From: Larix kaempferi
Taxonomy: Eukaryota; Streptophyta; Pinopsida; Pinales; Pinaceae
Assembly: GCA_027924585.1 (NCBI GenBank)
Contig: BSBM01000361.1
Coordinates: 66,252,001-66,316,000 of the forward strand
Length of the DNA stretch: 64,000 nt
Direction: 5' to 3'
Shown one piece after another: positions 34,324 to 45,751 of this stretch. The notes beneath the pieces are model-generated. The model did no database searches. It worked only from the letters and a program-made list of their open reading frames with translations, and was not told the origin of the DNA. Position 1 is the first letter of the stretch, and each line of letters opens with the position of its first letter. The translations under genes and the position numbers were made by a program.

Positions 34324-35720
34324 TCAGTCATCCCAGATAAACGGTGTGTCTTTCTTCAACAAGTGCACAGAACCTATGGTAATACTAGCATAATTCACTA
34401 CAAAGCGACGTAGAAAAATAGCTCTCCCTTGGAGGCTCTGAAGTTGTAACAAGTTGCGTGGAGGAGGCAACCGAAGTATTGCCTCAACTTTAAGAGGATC
34501 GACTCCGATACCCTCTTTTGAAACTATGAATCTTAGAAGGCGACCTGTCCTCACAGCAAAGATGCATTTATTGGGATTTAATCGAATATTGTAGCATATA
34601 CATCGTTCGAGAATCAAACGGAGGTGCTTGGGGTTGTTGGCCCGGTTTTGCAACCAGGCTTAGTGCTATGGGCACCTACTAACTAGTAGCAGCAGTTTCA
34701 ATAGAAATAAATAACAATAAACTAAATCTAAACTAAACTAAACTAGCATGTGCATTTTGAATTAAAGAACAAGAACAAGAAAGATAAAAAATAATTTTTG
34801 TATTGACAATGGGGCAAGCAAATGCTTGCAAGAACAATACCTCCAAGTGATGAAGGTTGTTTGGATGGATTCAATGGTGAGCAGCTCCAATCTCCAATGG
34901 GTCCTTTCTCCAAGGTTGCTACAATGGCCAAATACTCAAGGGAGATTTTGGCAGCATGAGGATAGGAATATGGATGGATGTGAAATGAGGAGCCCCTAAC
35001 ACCTTTTTATAGGTTTTGGTGGTGGGGAATACCATTTGTGGTTTTGTGGAAACCAAATGGTATTGACCAACATGGTTTAGGTACTTTTCCCTCCTTTTTC
35101 CTTTTTTTTGAATAAAATTAATATTTTTATTCCCTTTTTATTTTGGGAATTTTGGACCCTTTTTGAGGGTTTTTTATGCTTTTTAGGAAAAATAATCTTT
35201 TTGAGTGGGAAAAAGGGGTGTACCAAGGTCTTTTGGTGACCTTTTGTTGGCTTCAGAGGTTCAGATGGTGGAAAAGTGGACAAATGGGTCATGTGAATAA
35301 GGGAATGAGCTAGTGAGCACTTTTTGGGTGTTAACAGGGGTGGTCCACTCTCTTGCGAGAATGGCCAGCAAGATCATCCAAGAAAAACTCCATTATACGT
35401 TTAAGGTAGTGAAAGGCATAGGTCATGGCATGCTGAAACGTAGCTACGGCGTTTTTAAGGCCGAAGGGAATTTTTTGGTATGCAAATGTACCCCAAGGAA
35501 AACTGAAAGCAGTCTTATGTTGGTCCTCAGGTTTGATTTGAATCTGGTTATACCCCGAAAATCCGTCCATGAACGAAAAAGTTTCACTTCCTGCACAAGC
35601 ATCCAAGATCTGATCAATGAATGGAGTGGGGAAATTGTCCTTCGGACATGCACGGTTTAGGTATCTAAAATCAATGCATAAACGAATCGTTCCCTGCTTC
35701 TTATCCACAGGAACGGGGTT
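34324..35720 (-). pseudogene. E3 reverse transcriptase, split by a solo LTR
   Basis: The first part (35720-35342) has KKQGTIRLCIDFRYLNRACP, KDNFPTPFIDQILDACAG, SFMDGFSGYNQIQI and the catalytic FFLDDLAGHSRKR. The second part (34629-34330) continues ANNPKHLRLILERCICYNI, RLNPNKCIFAVRTGRLL and GSVHLLKKDTPFIWDD. Removing the 702-bp LTR and one GGGGT copy restores the same frame. The amino-terminal RT is upstream, to about 36000 (IDPSIVEHEIRTYPHAKPVR). Catalytic aspartates are intact. Confidence 0.92.
34635..35336. repeat. Solo LTR inside E3 RT
   Basis: 702 bp beginning TGTTGGCCCGG and ending GGTGTTAACA, flanked by a perfect 5-bp duplication GGGGT (34630-34634 and 35337-35341). No interior is present, so it is the product of LTR-LTR recombination. 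No other copy of this family is seen in the window. The short frames within are not genes. Confidence 0.92.
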
Positions 35721-37500
35721 TCACACCCATTCGGTAAGGGGAACGGGGTAGATAAAACCATCCTTGAGCAGTTTCTCCACCTCTTCCTTGATAGCGGCTT
35801 CCTTCTTAGGGTTAACAGCACGAAGACGTTGTCGAACTGGTTTAGCATGAGGATATGTTCTAATCTCGTGTTCGACAATACTGGGGTCTATTCCTGGCAT
35901 CTCCTCATATGACCAGGAGAAAGCTTCCTGAAGTTCTGTAAACAATTCGGTGTAAATGGAAACCTCTTCAGAAGAGCAATCATCACCGATGTGAACGTTC
36001 TCAATATTTATGGGAGTGCGAGAGATGTTGATCGGTATAGTCGGGGAAACATTATCCATGTTCCCCTCCGCGTAAATCCCATGTGAAACCAGAGGAGCCA
36101 CGGGGTGACCAACCATCTTAGCAAGAGTCGTCCTAAACTCTTCTTGCTCGGCGAGATCGAGGCTGGGAATAAAATAAGAGCGATGATGCATGTCCTCCCA
36201 AGGTCTCTAACTACCACACATGGCCTCGATAATAGCTTCATCCAAAGGTAAAGTACCATCAAGGAAATCGTGCGAACAAGATGAGTCGACTTCCCATTTC
36301 GGCAGCATAACGAGATCTTCCTCATCTGTCTGTGAAGAGGGGACATCCGTCTCTGTAGTGGCTTGTTGAATATCATGATATGCAAGCTCAGCAGTAGACA
36401 ACGGCATAGCCATTCCAACATGCGCAATGTCTCCAGACGTGGAATTCGTTGATGGTAAGGTCCACGGATCATCTAAATACGAAGTCCGGAATGATACATT
36501 ATTCAATGGAGGAGACGCATCGTCGAAAATGGTTCCAATAAAATTAATGGGTGAAGGGAAATCATAAGATCCCATTAATGAAGGTTACAATCCAACACCC
36601 ATGTTCCCAGTTGCCGGCTGAGAATATGTAACTTGTGGGACTATTGATCCCATAGATGCTGTGGAATAAGGACTAACGAAATCCAGCTGGTCGACTGTCA
36701 CAATATGGCCTTCGTGTGGAAAGAAAATAACTCTGAACACAGTAGACATGACCAATTTCATAGCGTACATCCAATTCTTACCGAGGAGAAGGTTGTAGTC
36801 GATGGCTGCATCAACCACCTCGACTTCAATAGGCACAGACTTCCCACCTAAGCGGACAACAAGGGAAGGGATAATCCCATGCGGCTTAAATGACCAACCA
36901 TCAAATGCAATGAGCATGGTCCTAGACGTGGATAAGGGAGGAGAGCCAAGATATTTCCAACAAGATAAAGACATCACTAACGCAGAAGCACCTTCGTCAA
37001 CCACCGTTCCCTTGACAAAATTCTGAAGGCACTCCACATGGATTTGAAAAGCCACGTGGTAAGGTAAGCGAGGTTGAATGTCAGTAGTATCAAACTTGAT
37101 AACGTTGGGACTTCCCCCATCCTGAACTCCTAAAGCACTCAAAAGGGCATGCCTTTGAGAAGGACACGCCTGTAAAACTTCAAGAGACAACATGGAACAC
37201 GGAGTTTGGCCCAAATCTTCTACAATAGAGTAGTTTTGGGCGGCTCGAGCATTGGGATTATGCGTACAACACTTGAGAACACCTTTCGGTATCTGTAGCA
37301 TAGTAGAGGGATTCTCGATATGCAAGGAAGTATCAGGAGGAGGAGGAGGCTCATTCCCCATATTCGGTTGTGGTGCACCACAATCGCGTTGACGAGTAGC
37401 AACACTAACCTTTGATTGGACCATATTCACGCATCCATAGCCACTAGTATTGGAGGAAGACATTGTAGTCTCATTAGGTCTGTAACCAGTAGCGGGAGCA
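35721..37500 (-). pseudogene. E3 protease region and linker to RT
   Basis: The protease signature is VVDEGASALVMSLSCWKYLG near 37000, followed by AIDYNLLLGKNWMYAM near 36790, as in Tat-type proteases. The frame goes on through an acidic linker (36575-36207, 36191-35721) with stops at 36585, 36207 and 35721 but no frameshift. The product would cut the Gag-Pol polyprotein. Confidence 0.85.
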
Positions 37501-39827
37501 TGCGAAGCCATGTTCTGATGGTGTGGAAGGGGATCTTTCAAGACAGCTGGGCTCTGTGCAAGATGCTTCGATGCTTCTTTGATTCGAGGACACAAGTGAG
37601 TAAGATGATCTTCCCCACAAAGCTTGCAAGGGAATTTCACCTTACGCCTAGGTTTACGATCCCCACCAACATTTCCGCCTTCCCGAGGAGGGTTGGCGTT
37701 CTCTTTTCGAGGAGTATTGTGATTACTATTATTGTTCCCATTGTTTCCACCCTTACGGTTGTTTCTCCCCTTCATCTTACCACAAGGTTGCTGGTTACCC
37801 AATGGGTTCGTTGATTGCACAGTGTGTACATTAGACAATGGGGTGGAAGTGTACAAGGTGTGAACCTGTCTGGGAGTAGACTAGTTAAGCGACAAATTTT
37901 GCATTTGATTAGCAACCAAATCTACAAGTCGAGTAATTACGTATCCCACAATGCCATCAGCATGTGGTCCAGGAATTGACTTGGGCTCATGTCGTGTTCG
38001 CGGTGCATCAGGAATAATGTCATACAAGATGCCAGACTGAGAATATAGTAGATCTAGCTGCTGGACTTTTAGGATGGCTTGTTCCTCAGTCACAATGCCA
38101 GACATCGAAACATCCTTAGCAATATATGGAAGTAAAGACTTGAGAAACCATTCTAACATAAACTCTAGAGGAATGTTGGCTTTCACTAACCTCTTCCGTC
38201 GACGCCACTCTTGAACGTGGTCAGAAATGTGTGTGGCCTTATTCTGGCGGAAGGTAGACAAAAGTTCAATACCAGTATCGTAACGAACCGGCAGCTGGAA
38301 ATGATCCAATAAAACCAAAAATATCTCATTGAAACCCCTATAATTTCCCCCAGGCAACTCGACATACCACTTCGCGGCTTCCCCCATGAGGGTGCGTTGA
38401 AATAGTCTCAAACGAACGGAATCGTGATTCAACGAGTTGGATGAGCACCAAAGGTGAAAGGTCATGACGTGGTCACCCAGATCCTCACCACTCTTCCCCT
38501 CAAATTTGGGAATGTTCGAAGGGAGCTTGGTAGGGATTGGAGGCCAATTAGGATCGTGACACACCGGATCATTCATGAGATTCGAAAGATCCGGAAGATT
38601 CAATCATGCAAGGAACGGGAGCTGTGGCTGGAAAGATTGATTATAAGCTCCCATAAAAGGTTGATTGTATGGACCCGAAGGATAAGATGGACCATAAGCT
38701 TGACCATGACCATTAAAATGTTGATTATACGGACCCGACGAACCATAAGTTTGACCATGGCCATAAGGTTGATAACCTCCTCCAACCTGACCTGTGTGAG
38801 AGTAAGCAGGTATATATGCATTTTGAGCACCGTATTGAGGTGGGTTGTAATGAGAGCCAGCACCGACTGTATTTTAGTAAGGGTTACCACCATAATTATG
38901 GGGTATATAAGTATTATTCGTAGCGAGAACCGTGTTGTAATGACCATGATTATAAGGTATGTTCCCACCCCTTACGTAAGTATTATTAGTAGCGTGAGCA
39001 GTCGTGTGGTGACCATAAGTATGAGATGTATTCCCAACCCCAACATTGGTATTACTAGTAGCAGGGACGGTGGTGTTGTGCCCATGAGTATAAGGTATAT
39101 TCCCACCTCCTACATTAGCATTACTAGTAGCGGTAGAATACGTAAAAGTATACGGTATGTGTCCACCCCCATTGTTAGGAGGATTGTTAACATTCGTGAA
39201 CGTGGTCCTCATTTGATGGGTAGAGGCATGTGTATTGTATTGTGGATGGCGAGTCATATTGCGAACAGTGTTCCTATTAGGATGGGCAGTCTTAGGAGGC
39301 GGCCTTCCTCCAACATTTGCATTGTTTGGAGGGATGTGACTGGTCCCCATACTATGTGTGTGAGTGGAAATTGTGGTGCCCCTGGTGAGGGTATTGCCCC
39401 CAATGGGTGCAGTGTTGCTAACACCATTACTAGTGCGAGCATGACTACCAAATATAGTAGAAGGATCAACTATGTTGTAATCAGGCACACCAAAAGAGAA
39501 CGAGGTAGCGTTGGTCGTAGGACCTGTGTTATCATGTAACTTTGGCATCCCATATTGGAAATCATGTGGATCCAAAGGATCGAGCAGGTCATCCTTAGGT
39601 GGATCCAGACCAAACAAACTAGTTTGGGTCTCAGGTGGATCCGGACCAAACAAACTAGGTTGGGTCTCGAGTGGATCACCCCCCCATGCCTCTCTAGGAG
39701 TAGGGGTGTCTGAAGTGTGTTTGAATCTACTCGATGGAGTCGTAGGGATTTCTCCTATTCCCAAATGTGCAGTTATGAATTCAGTACGATACGCTTCGTA
39801 AGAACCCGAAGACTTGGAGAGGGCCAT
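37501..39827 (-). pseudogene. E3 gag
   Basis: The likely ATG is 39827 (MALSKSSGSYEAYRTEF); the open frame extends a little further up. Residues to about 38640 form a low-complexity Asn/Gly/His/Tyr-rich region with a repeat of about 23 residues. Then comes the Gag domain with NIPKFEGKSGEDLGDHVMTF, LFQRTLMGEAAKWYVELPGG and FQLPVRYDTGIELLSTFRQN. A basic stretch GRNNRKGGNNGNNNSNHN precedes a zinc knuckle CKLCGEDHLTHLC at 37628-37590. Stops at 38874, 38604 and 37881 break it without a frameshift. Confidence 0.88.
38890..39200 (-). repeat. 69-bp coding tandem repeat in E3 gag
   Basis: Three to four diverged units of 23 residues of the type ATNNTYVRGGNIPYNHGHYN follow one another in frame. The bases repeat as GTATTATTAGTAGC and CCATGAGTATAAGGTAT-like blocks every 69 bp on the + strand. 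Confidence 0.8.
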
Positions 39828-39881
39828 CCGACATCCCCTATCAACACGGCGTGTAACCTCGGTAGCTGATAAACTAGCCAA

Positions 39882-41513
39882 CTGACGAGATCAGCAGAGA
39901 GTAGGACTCCGCGCCACGATATCTCCAGAGAGACCATAAAATCAAAGCGTCCCTTAATGGCCAAAGTATTGATAAAAAACAGAAAATCAAGAGCACACAC
40001 CTAGAGAAACTACATCCAACTGCACACAAACAAAGTGGCTAAATGAGCTCCCGACACTACAGCCGGTATGTCTCACCTAGGAGAGGCTTGAGACTCCCAA
40101 ACTATATCCGGAGGTAACAGAATCAGTTATAAGGGTTCCTAGACTTCACTGCGTGCACAGGGCCAAGACCCTCTACAACAAACAACTATGCTGTCCAACC
40201 CCTATCTGACTCAGGATACGAACAATATAACCACTGCAAGCACCTTATGTGATACCTAGGTAAGGAAACTATGGTCACTGCAGTATAACCAATGCTCAGG
40301 GGGACAGTCGCAGGTGGGATCCGTTGTATGGGCAGGGTAGCTAAGCCTGAAACTCAAGAGGTTCAAATCCCCCAAGAGTCCCCAGATACGAACAAATCTC
40401 GGAAATATCTCCCACGTTTGGCCAGTATTGGAGGGCTATCTCTGTAACCAACCTCCCGTGACCTCATGCTTAAATCTGGTCTAAGTAGAGCTTCCTGAGA
40501 GCACCGATGTATACCATGGATTTCACCACTCCCTCATCAGACACATAATGTTTCATCTAGTAGTCTTGGATTGTTTACTCACAATGATCTATTCCAAGAC
40601 CCTAAATCTATGCTAGTTGGTGTACCCTATAAATAAAAATCGTTCTAATCAATTTTAAGATTAAGCGTTAATTTTAGGTGGTTGTGATTACTCAAAGGAT
40701 ATGATTGTGAAACTAATGATGTATATGGCTCAATAGTATGCACAATCGTCAAACTCTAGACTCATCTATCCAATAAAAACAATGCCACTAGAATGAAAAT
40801 CAATCCAATGGTTTCGAAATAAAAATACAACTCTTTTATATTTTCAATGCACAAGTAGATCCTAGATGAAAGCACAAGCACTCAGATGCAAAATGTAGTA
40901 CATAAACGTTTTTTTTTTTTTTGTATTTTCACTTATAAGTAAAAGGAAAATGCAAAACTATGTTTTTGTATTTTTCAATATAATGAAATGAAAAATGCAA
41001 GCGAAATCTACCTATTCAGTTAGAGAAATGCAAAGCAAATCACTAATACAACCCAACAATTTCCAAATAGTGAGATTCAGCCAATGTAATGAGCTAGAAA
41101 ATAAAAAATGTGATAAACTAACAAGACTCAAAACAAAGAGAAAGAAGAGTTTCTGGTCACAAACAAAGCATGGAACAGTCGGGAACAAGGCCAATTAGGA
41201 CTCAGGAACACTCAAAACCAACCTAGCAACAACCCAAGGCCATAAACCAATCAATCCCGGAGTTGTATGCTACTGTTGAAGGAATAACTGCGGGTACCCG
41301 TGGGCTATAGTGCAGATAGAGGCGAGTAGGCACGGGCAAAACTAACTTGACCCGCGCACAAGGAAAGGCAAATGAGCAGAAAAAGAGTCCAATGACTCAG
41401 AAAAAGCATGTTTTCTATATTGTATCCCAACGGACAATCAATGACACAGAGACTCGACAAACAACAACTCTAAATAAGGACTAATGCCTAAAAATCCCCA
41501 AAAATGGATGTTC
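39882..41513 (-). other. E3 untranslated leader
   Basis: 1.6 kb between primer site and gag without a convincing gene. It contains a palindrome CGGGTACCCG at about 41292 and a T-run at 40910-40922. The extra gene known before gag in Ogre elements is absent. Confidence 0.65.
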
Positions 41514-41532
41514 TCCCCAATGGAGTCGCCAT
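41514..41532 (-). promoter_or_regulatory. E3 primer binding site
   Basis: The minus strand reads TGGCGACTCCATTGGGGAG three bases after the 5' LTR. The TGGCGACTC start resembles tRNA-Arg-type sites used by Tat/Ogre elements; the exact tRNA is uncertain. Confidence 0.75.
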
Positions 41533-41535
41533 TTC

Positions 41536-42462
41536 TGTTACGGAGAAAAATTCCTATGGCTTGGGGCAGACCACAACAAACAGTTGACTACCAGAAAATG
41601 ACTCAATTCCCAATGAAATGTTATATAAATGACAATGCTATGATAATAGATAATATATCCAACCTCGAACTGGATGTTCGATGTAGATCCCCGTTGAAGC
41701 TTTCAATCTATGCACTTGAACCTGCAAATTAGTCTTGATAGCCAATACACAACAAGTGCATATAATATATGAAAGACATTAATATCATCAATAGCAATGG
41801 TCCATGATATCATAAGTAAATGCAACCCAATGTAATATAAACAACATTCACAACATTAATGGACTAGAATATGAGTATTTCTATTAATGAATAACAAGAA
41901 GTACAATCTGATACGACCTCTTGCCGGCAACCAATCTAAACCAAGGACTGGGTCTCTCCACTTGTTCCTCCACCACTTCAATCCTCCATGTAATGGAAAA
42001 CTCAAACTAGGATAGGAGTTTGGTAGGTGAACATAAGGAGTTCACAACAACAAGGATCAATGAGTGTAGACTCAAGTCACGACAAAAATCCACTAGAGTT
42101 ATCTTGCTCTCTCTTTCTCCTCCCTTCCATATGCCATAAGTGCTCAATATAAAGCCTTCCAAAGGTATGTTAAAGGACACATCAAGGCGTTTCGGGGAAA
42201 ATGGAGGGCCAAAGGTCACCCTAAGATCGCTTTTTGGGAGTAAAAAGTAATTTACTAGTGACTTTTACCATTTTACTTGTCACCCGCGGGTTATAGTGGA
42301 ACAGCTTGCGGGTACACTAGCTAAAGTGGAACAGCTAGTGTACATGAAGAAAAATAGGGAAAAAGTGTATCTGAAGGACATAAAGTGCATCTGAGTCAGT
42401 GAAATGAATCCTGTAGGCCAAAGAGTGTTGATGCTCACAAGGTGGAAAATCACATTGTAACA
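41536..42462 (-). repeat. E3 5' LTR
   Basis: 927 bp from TGTTACGGAGAAAA to CACATTGTAACA on the + strand. It holds the intact E1 target (CCCGC at 42283-42287) and a perfect 11-bp hairpin GTACACTAGCT/AGCTAGTGTAC at 42312-42343 with a 10-base loop. Confidence 0.94.
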
Positions 42463-44072
42463 GATGTCTTCTGGGAGGGCTTGTAAAAATCCTCTTGGGT
42501 TCCCTACAATCAATGGATTTGTGTCCAAACTTATAAGAATTATAGAAATGCCCAAAAAATAATTTTTGATACCTTGAAAAGATTGGTCTTATTGAATCCT
42601 GAAAGGAGAGATTTGTTGCAACTAACTTTGGCTTGTCTTCTTGGCTCGTGCTGATTTGATGGTCATCTAGTTTGCTTAGGCAGATTACTTCCTTTTGCAA
42701 CTTTTCGCATTCCTTTTCCCTTAGAGATAATTTTCTCTATGCCTCAATCAGAGGCTCTTGAGTCTTCTGAAGATTACCCTTAAGTTTAGTGACTGCCTTA
42801 TTGATTTCGAGAACTTCCCGATTCAGTGAGTATTTTGCTACATGCTTCTTCACCATTGACGTGTTATCTTTATGCTGAAACAATAAGTTTGGTTTCTCAA
42901 GTTTTTCCTTGAGAGAGTTGACTTCTTCTTCTTTTCTTTGCAATGCCAAACCTAGTCTTTTATCCCATTGATTTTTGGAAATCTGATGATCTCGTTCTTT
43001 CTTTTCATTTACATTCTTTAGGTTCTCAATTTCTTCCAAAGAAGCAACGAGTTCTTCCTTGAGATCAACAACACCCTCATCATACTTTGAGAAATCTTCA
43101 TTGTTTTCCTGTGCTAGAAACAAGATCTCATTTCTTTCAGAAATTTTCTTCTTCTTCTTCTTCTTCATCTGAAACTCCTTCATCTTCTACCTTGGAGAAT
43201 AGTGTCTGTTTGTTTGCAAATATTCTGTCTCCAAAAGTTCTTCTAGGATTTATTTGCTTTTGCCTGTCCTTTAAGGGACATTTGGCTGCAAAATGCTCAA
43301 TTTTACCATGAAACAATTTAGTGGAAGTTTTCCTTTGTATCTTCCAGTCCCTCTTTGAAGCTTATTAACAAAATTTGCCATCTCTTCATCAGATATTTCA
43401 GAATCTAGTAGACAAGGTTCACGATGTTGATCTTTTTTTTTTGGCTGCCTTGAATGTTGCTTCATTTCGCCTAGGTTCTTGAATTCTCATCTCATAGGAT
43501 GTTAGAATTCCTTGAAGCTCTTCAACTTTTAATTCATCCAATTTTTCCCTATATTCAATGGAAGATACTTTGGGATTGTATTTGGAGGTCAAGATTTTGA
43601 GAACCTTTTGAACTACTAGCTTTGGTTCCATTATTTTACCAAGACCTCTCATAGTGTTCACAACTTCTTCTACCTTCTGAAAGTAGGCTGCTACATCTTC
43701 TTCTTCTGTCATCTTTAGGATTTCAAATTTGCTTATGTATGTTTGGATCTTAGCTTGTTGAACTTTGGAATCTCCTTGATAAATGGTGACTAATTTGTCC
43801 CACGTCTCCTTGGTTGTGGTATAGTTCATAACCTTGAAAAATTATGTCTTACTTAGGCCTTCAAGAATGGAATTCATATCTCTAGAATTTTTCTCACAGT
43901 CTTATATTTCGTCATCAGAAGTAGGACCATTTATTGGTTCCTTATATCCATCCTTTACAATTTTCCAAACATCAAACCCTAGGGAGATTAGATAAGCATT
44001 CATCCTCTTGCTCCAGTAAACATAATTGCTCCCATCAAATCTGGGAACGTCCCTGAGCTTAGATCCACCCAT
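42463..44072 (-). pseudogene. Copia (Sirevirus-like) gag
   Basis: ATG at 44072 (MGGSKLRDVPRFDGSNYVYW). Gag domain with WDKLVTIYQGDSKVQQAKIQ, KFEILKMTEEEDVAAYFQKV and KLKVEEL-type blocks to about 43480. A frameshift lies in the T-run at about 43432-43441. A first zinc knuckle is degraded near 43290 (only HFAAKCP recognisable), followed by an acidic stretch, then a long coiled coil (43183-42737, QRKEEEVNSLKEKLEK), then a second degraded knuckle (YNSYKFGHKSIDC, with two Cys lost). E3 interrupts it at 42462 and the frame resumes at 21150. Confidence 0.88.
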
Positions 44073-44125
44073 TGTGTGTTCTTAAGGATCTTCTTCAAGC
44101 TGTCAAGATTTTATGAAGAAACCTT

Positions 44126-44137
44126 GCTCTGATACCA
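44126..44137 (-). promoter_or_regulatory. Copia primer binding site (tRNA-iMet)
   Basis: The minus strand reads TGGTATCAGAGC, an exact initiator tRNA-Met site two bases from the 5' LTR boundary at 44140. Confidence 0.93.
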
Positions 44138-44139
44138 AT

Positions 44140-45751
44140 TGAGAAATACACACAACACTAAGAGGGGGGAGTGAATTGGTGTTGTAAGCACTAATCTAAT
44201 TTCAATTTCAAAACAATGAATTGATCTAGTAACGTTTACTCAGAAAATACAACCATAAAAAATTAACACCAATAATGAATTGTTCAAATTTATATTGAAA
44301 ATTTGTGCTGCAACACAGAATATACACCAACTACAATTGGTCATTAAGAGGCTTCAACCTCAGTCAACAATTCATATTCATCTCCAACTGAGATGATGAA
44401 ATCAGGCTGCAACCTGAACATATGCAAAAACTTTTCCCCTACTCCACCCTTCCTCCCAATTAGATATTGATCTCAATCAATCCAATTTCCACCGAGATTT
44501 CTGAAGACAAAGATTAAAATTTTCTGATCTATTGTGACTTCACAAGCTGCTACACAGGTTCACTCTTCTTCTGTTCCTCGACCTCCTTATCTTCCCATCT
44601 TCCTGCTCCTCGGTCCACCTCCTTCGATACCCCAGAACTTCCTTCCTTATCCTCACATCATCCACACAAATCCTTAATCCAAAACAACGAATTGCTCTCC
44701 TTTTATACTTAACTTTTCCATCATATTAGGAGGCCGACATGTCATCAATATTTCATTTTATCAAATGAAATATATTTAATTCCATATTTTTCTCATCAAG
44801 CCAACTTGTCAAACTTTAAATCTCATTATATCAAATGATATATATATTTATATTTATATGCATTTGATTTTTGTTACATCAACAAGGTGGGTAATCTTCT
44901 CCATCTCATGCCCACAAGGTTCAATTTAACAAGCCCTTGTGACTCCCAAGGAGATGCCTGCAATGGGCCTTACTTTATACCCACACATGGCCTCAACAAA
45001 TGCCCGCAGCAAGGGTTGCATCCCTCTAGTAGGGTGCCCGCGTGGGCATATTCAGATGCCCGCAAAGGGGTTATTGATATGCCCACATGGGAAATCAAAT
45101 AATGAACGCAAGCTCCACTTAAGTCTCTTTAAAGTATGCCCACATGCCTCTTCTTCACATGCCCACAAATTCTTCAATGTGCCTGCATGAGGCTTGTCCA
45201 AGATGCCCGCAATCTCCTTGTCCATGTCATCTTTGACCACTTTTCCTTGTCTTTCCATGTCCACTTTGCCTTGTCTTGTCCTTGTCATCTTGCTTGTTTT
45301 TCCAAATCATTGTCCTTGTCATTAAGCCATGTCATCTTTTCCATGTGTGTTCTACTTGTCACGTCCTTGATTTCATTCATTGTCCTTGTCCATGAGCCAT
45401 ATCATCTTTCCCATTGTATTCTATGCCAAGTCATGTTTCATGCTTCTTTGTCCATGTCACTTTCCATGTCCTCCTTGTCTTTGTCCATATTGTCCTTTGT
45501 CATCATGAATTCTTTCTTACTTGTCCACAAGCTACTTGTCATTATATCATGTGCATTATCCACATCATCTTCATTTAGAGTATTAGGACCATCTCCAAAT
45601 GACCACAAAATGGGTCATTTGGTCCTTCTTTCCAATGTCAAGTCCTTCATATCAATGCCCTTGCCATGTCATGTTTCTTTGTCCATATCATCAATATTTT
45701 TACTTCCTTTGTCATTAATGATGTGTCAACAATGATAACCAGTGCTCAACA
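44140..45751 (-). repeat. Copia 5' LTR
   Basis: 1612 bp from TGAGAAATACAC to GTGCTCAACA on the + strand, partner of 15978-17608. It carries the same ATGCCCGCA cluster (about 45000-45210) and CTTGTC-rich stretch, with more substitutions in the motifs. Confidence 0.93.

Larger units (their letters stand above)
21151..42462 (-). mobile_element. E3: Tat-type Ty3/gypsy element with antisense gene
   Basis: It is flanked by a perfect GATGT duplication (21146-21150 and 42463-42467) within the copia gag-pol gene. After removing nested E1 and the solo LTR, the LTRs are both 927 bp and the element is about 14.45 kb. Order on the minus strand: 5' LTR, primer site, 1.6-kb leader, gag-protease-RT-RNase H-integrase in one frame, second RNase H, antisense gene, noncoding repeats, polypurine tract, 3' LTR. 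The lack of a chromodomain and the second RNase H place it in the Tat lineage. Confidence 0.92.
15978..45751 (-). mobile_element. Sirevirus-like Ty1/copia element carrying E3
   Basis: LTRs at 15978-17608 and 44140-45751 (about 1.6 kb) and a minus-strand gag-pol are split by E3 at 21151-42462. The flanking 5-bp duplications are AATAC (15973-15977) and AACAC (45752-45756), one mismatch. The Sirevirus assignment rests on a long coiled-coil Gag, repeated polypurine tracts before the 3' LTR, and clustered motifs in the LTR, all described for that lineage. Without E3 the element is about 8.5 kb. Confidence 0.9.

Noticed and set aside
35313-35660. 115-codon + strand open frame
   Set aside because: Antisense shadow of E3 RT partly crossing the solo LTR edge.
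38454-39539. 361-codon open frame on the + strand
   Set aside because: It is the antisense shadow of E3 gag; the minus-strand frame carries the Gag domain, and the + frame is Ile/Arg/Ser-biased without a domain.
40338-40370. tRNA-like A box TAGCTAAGCCTG and B box GGTTCAAATCC
   Set aside because: Only 10 bases apart, too close for a tRNA, and no acceptor stem or anticodon arm can be drawn.
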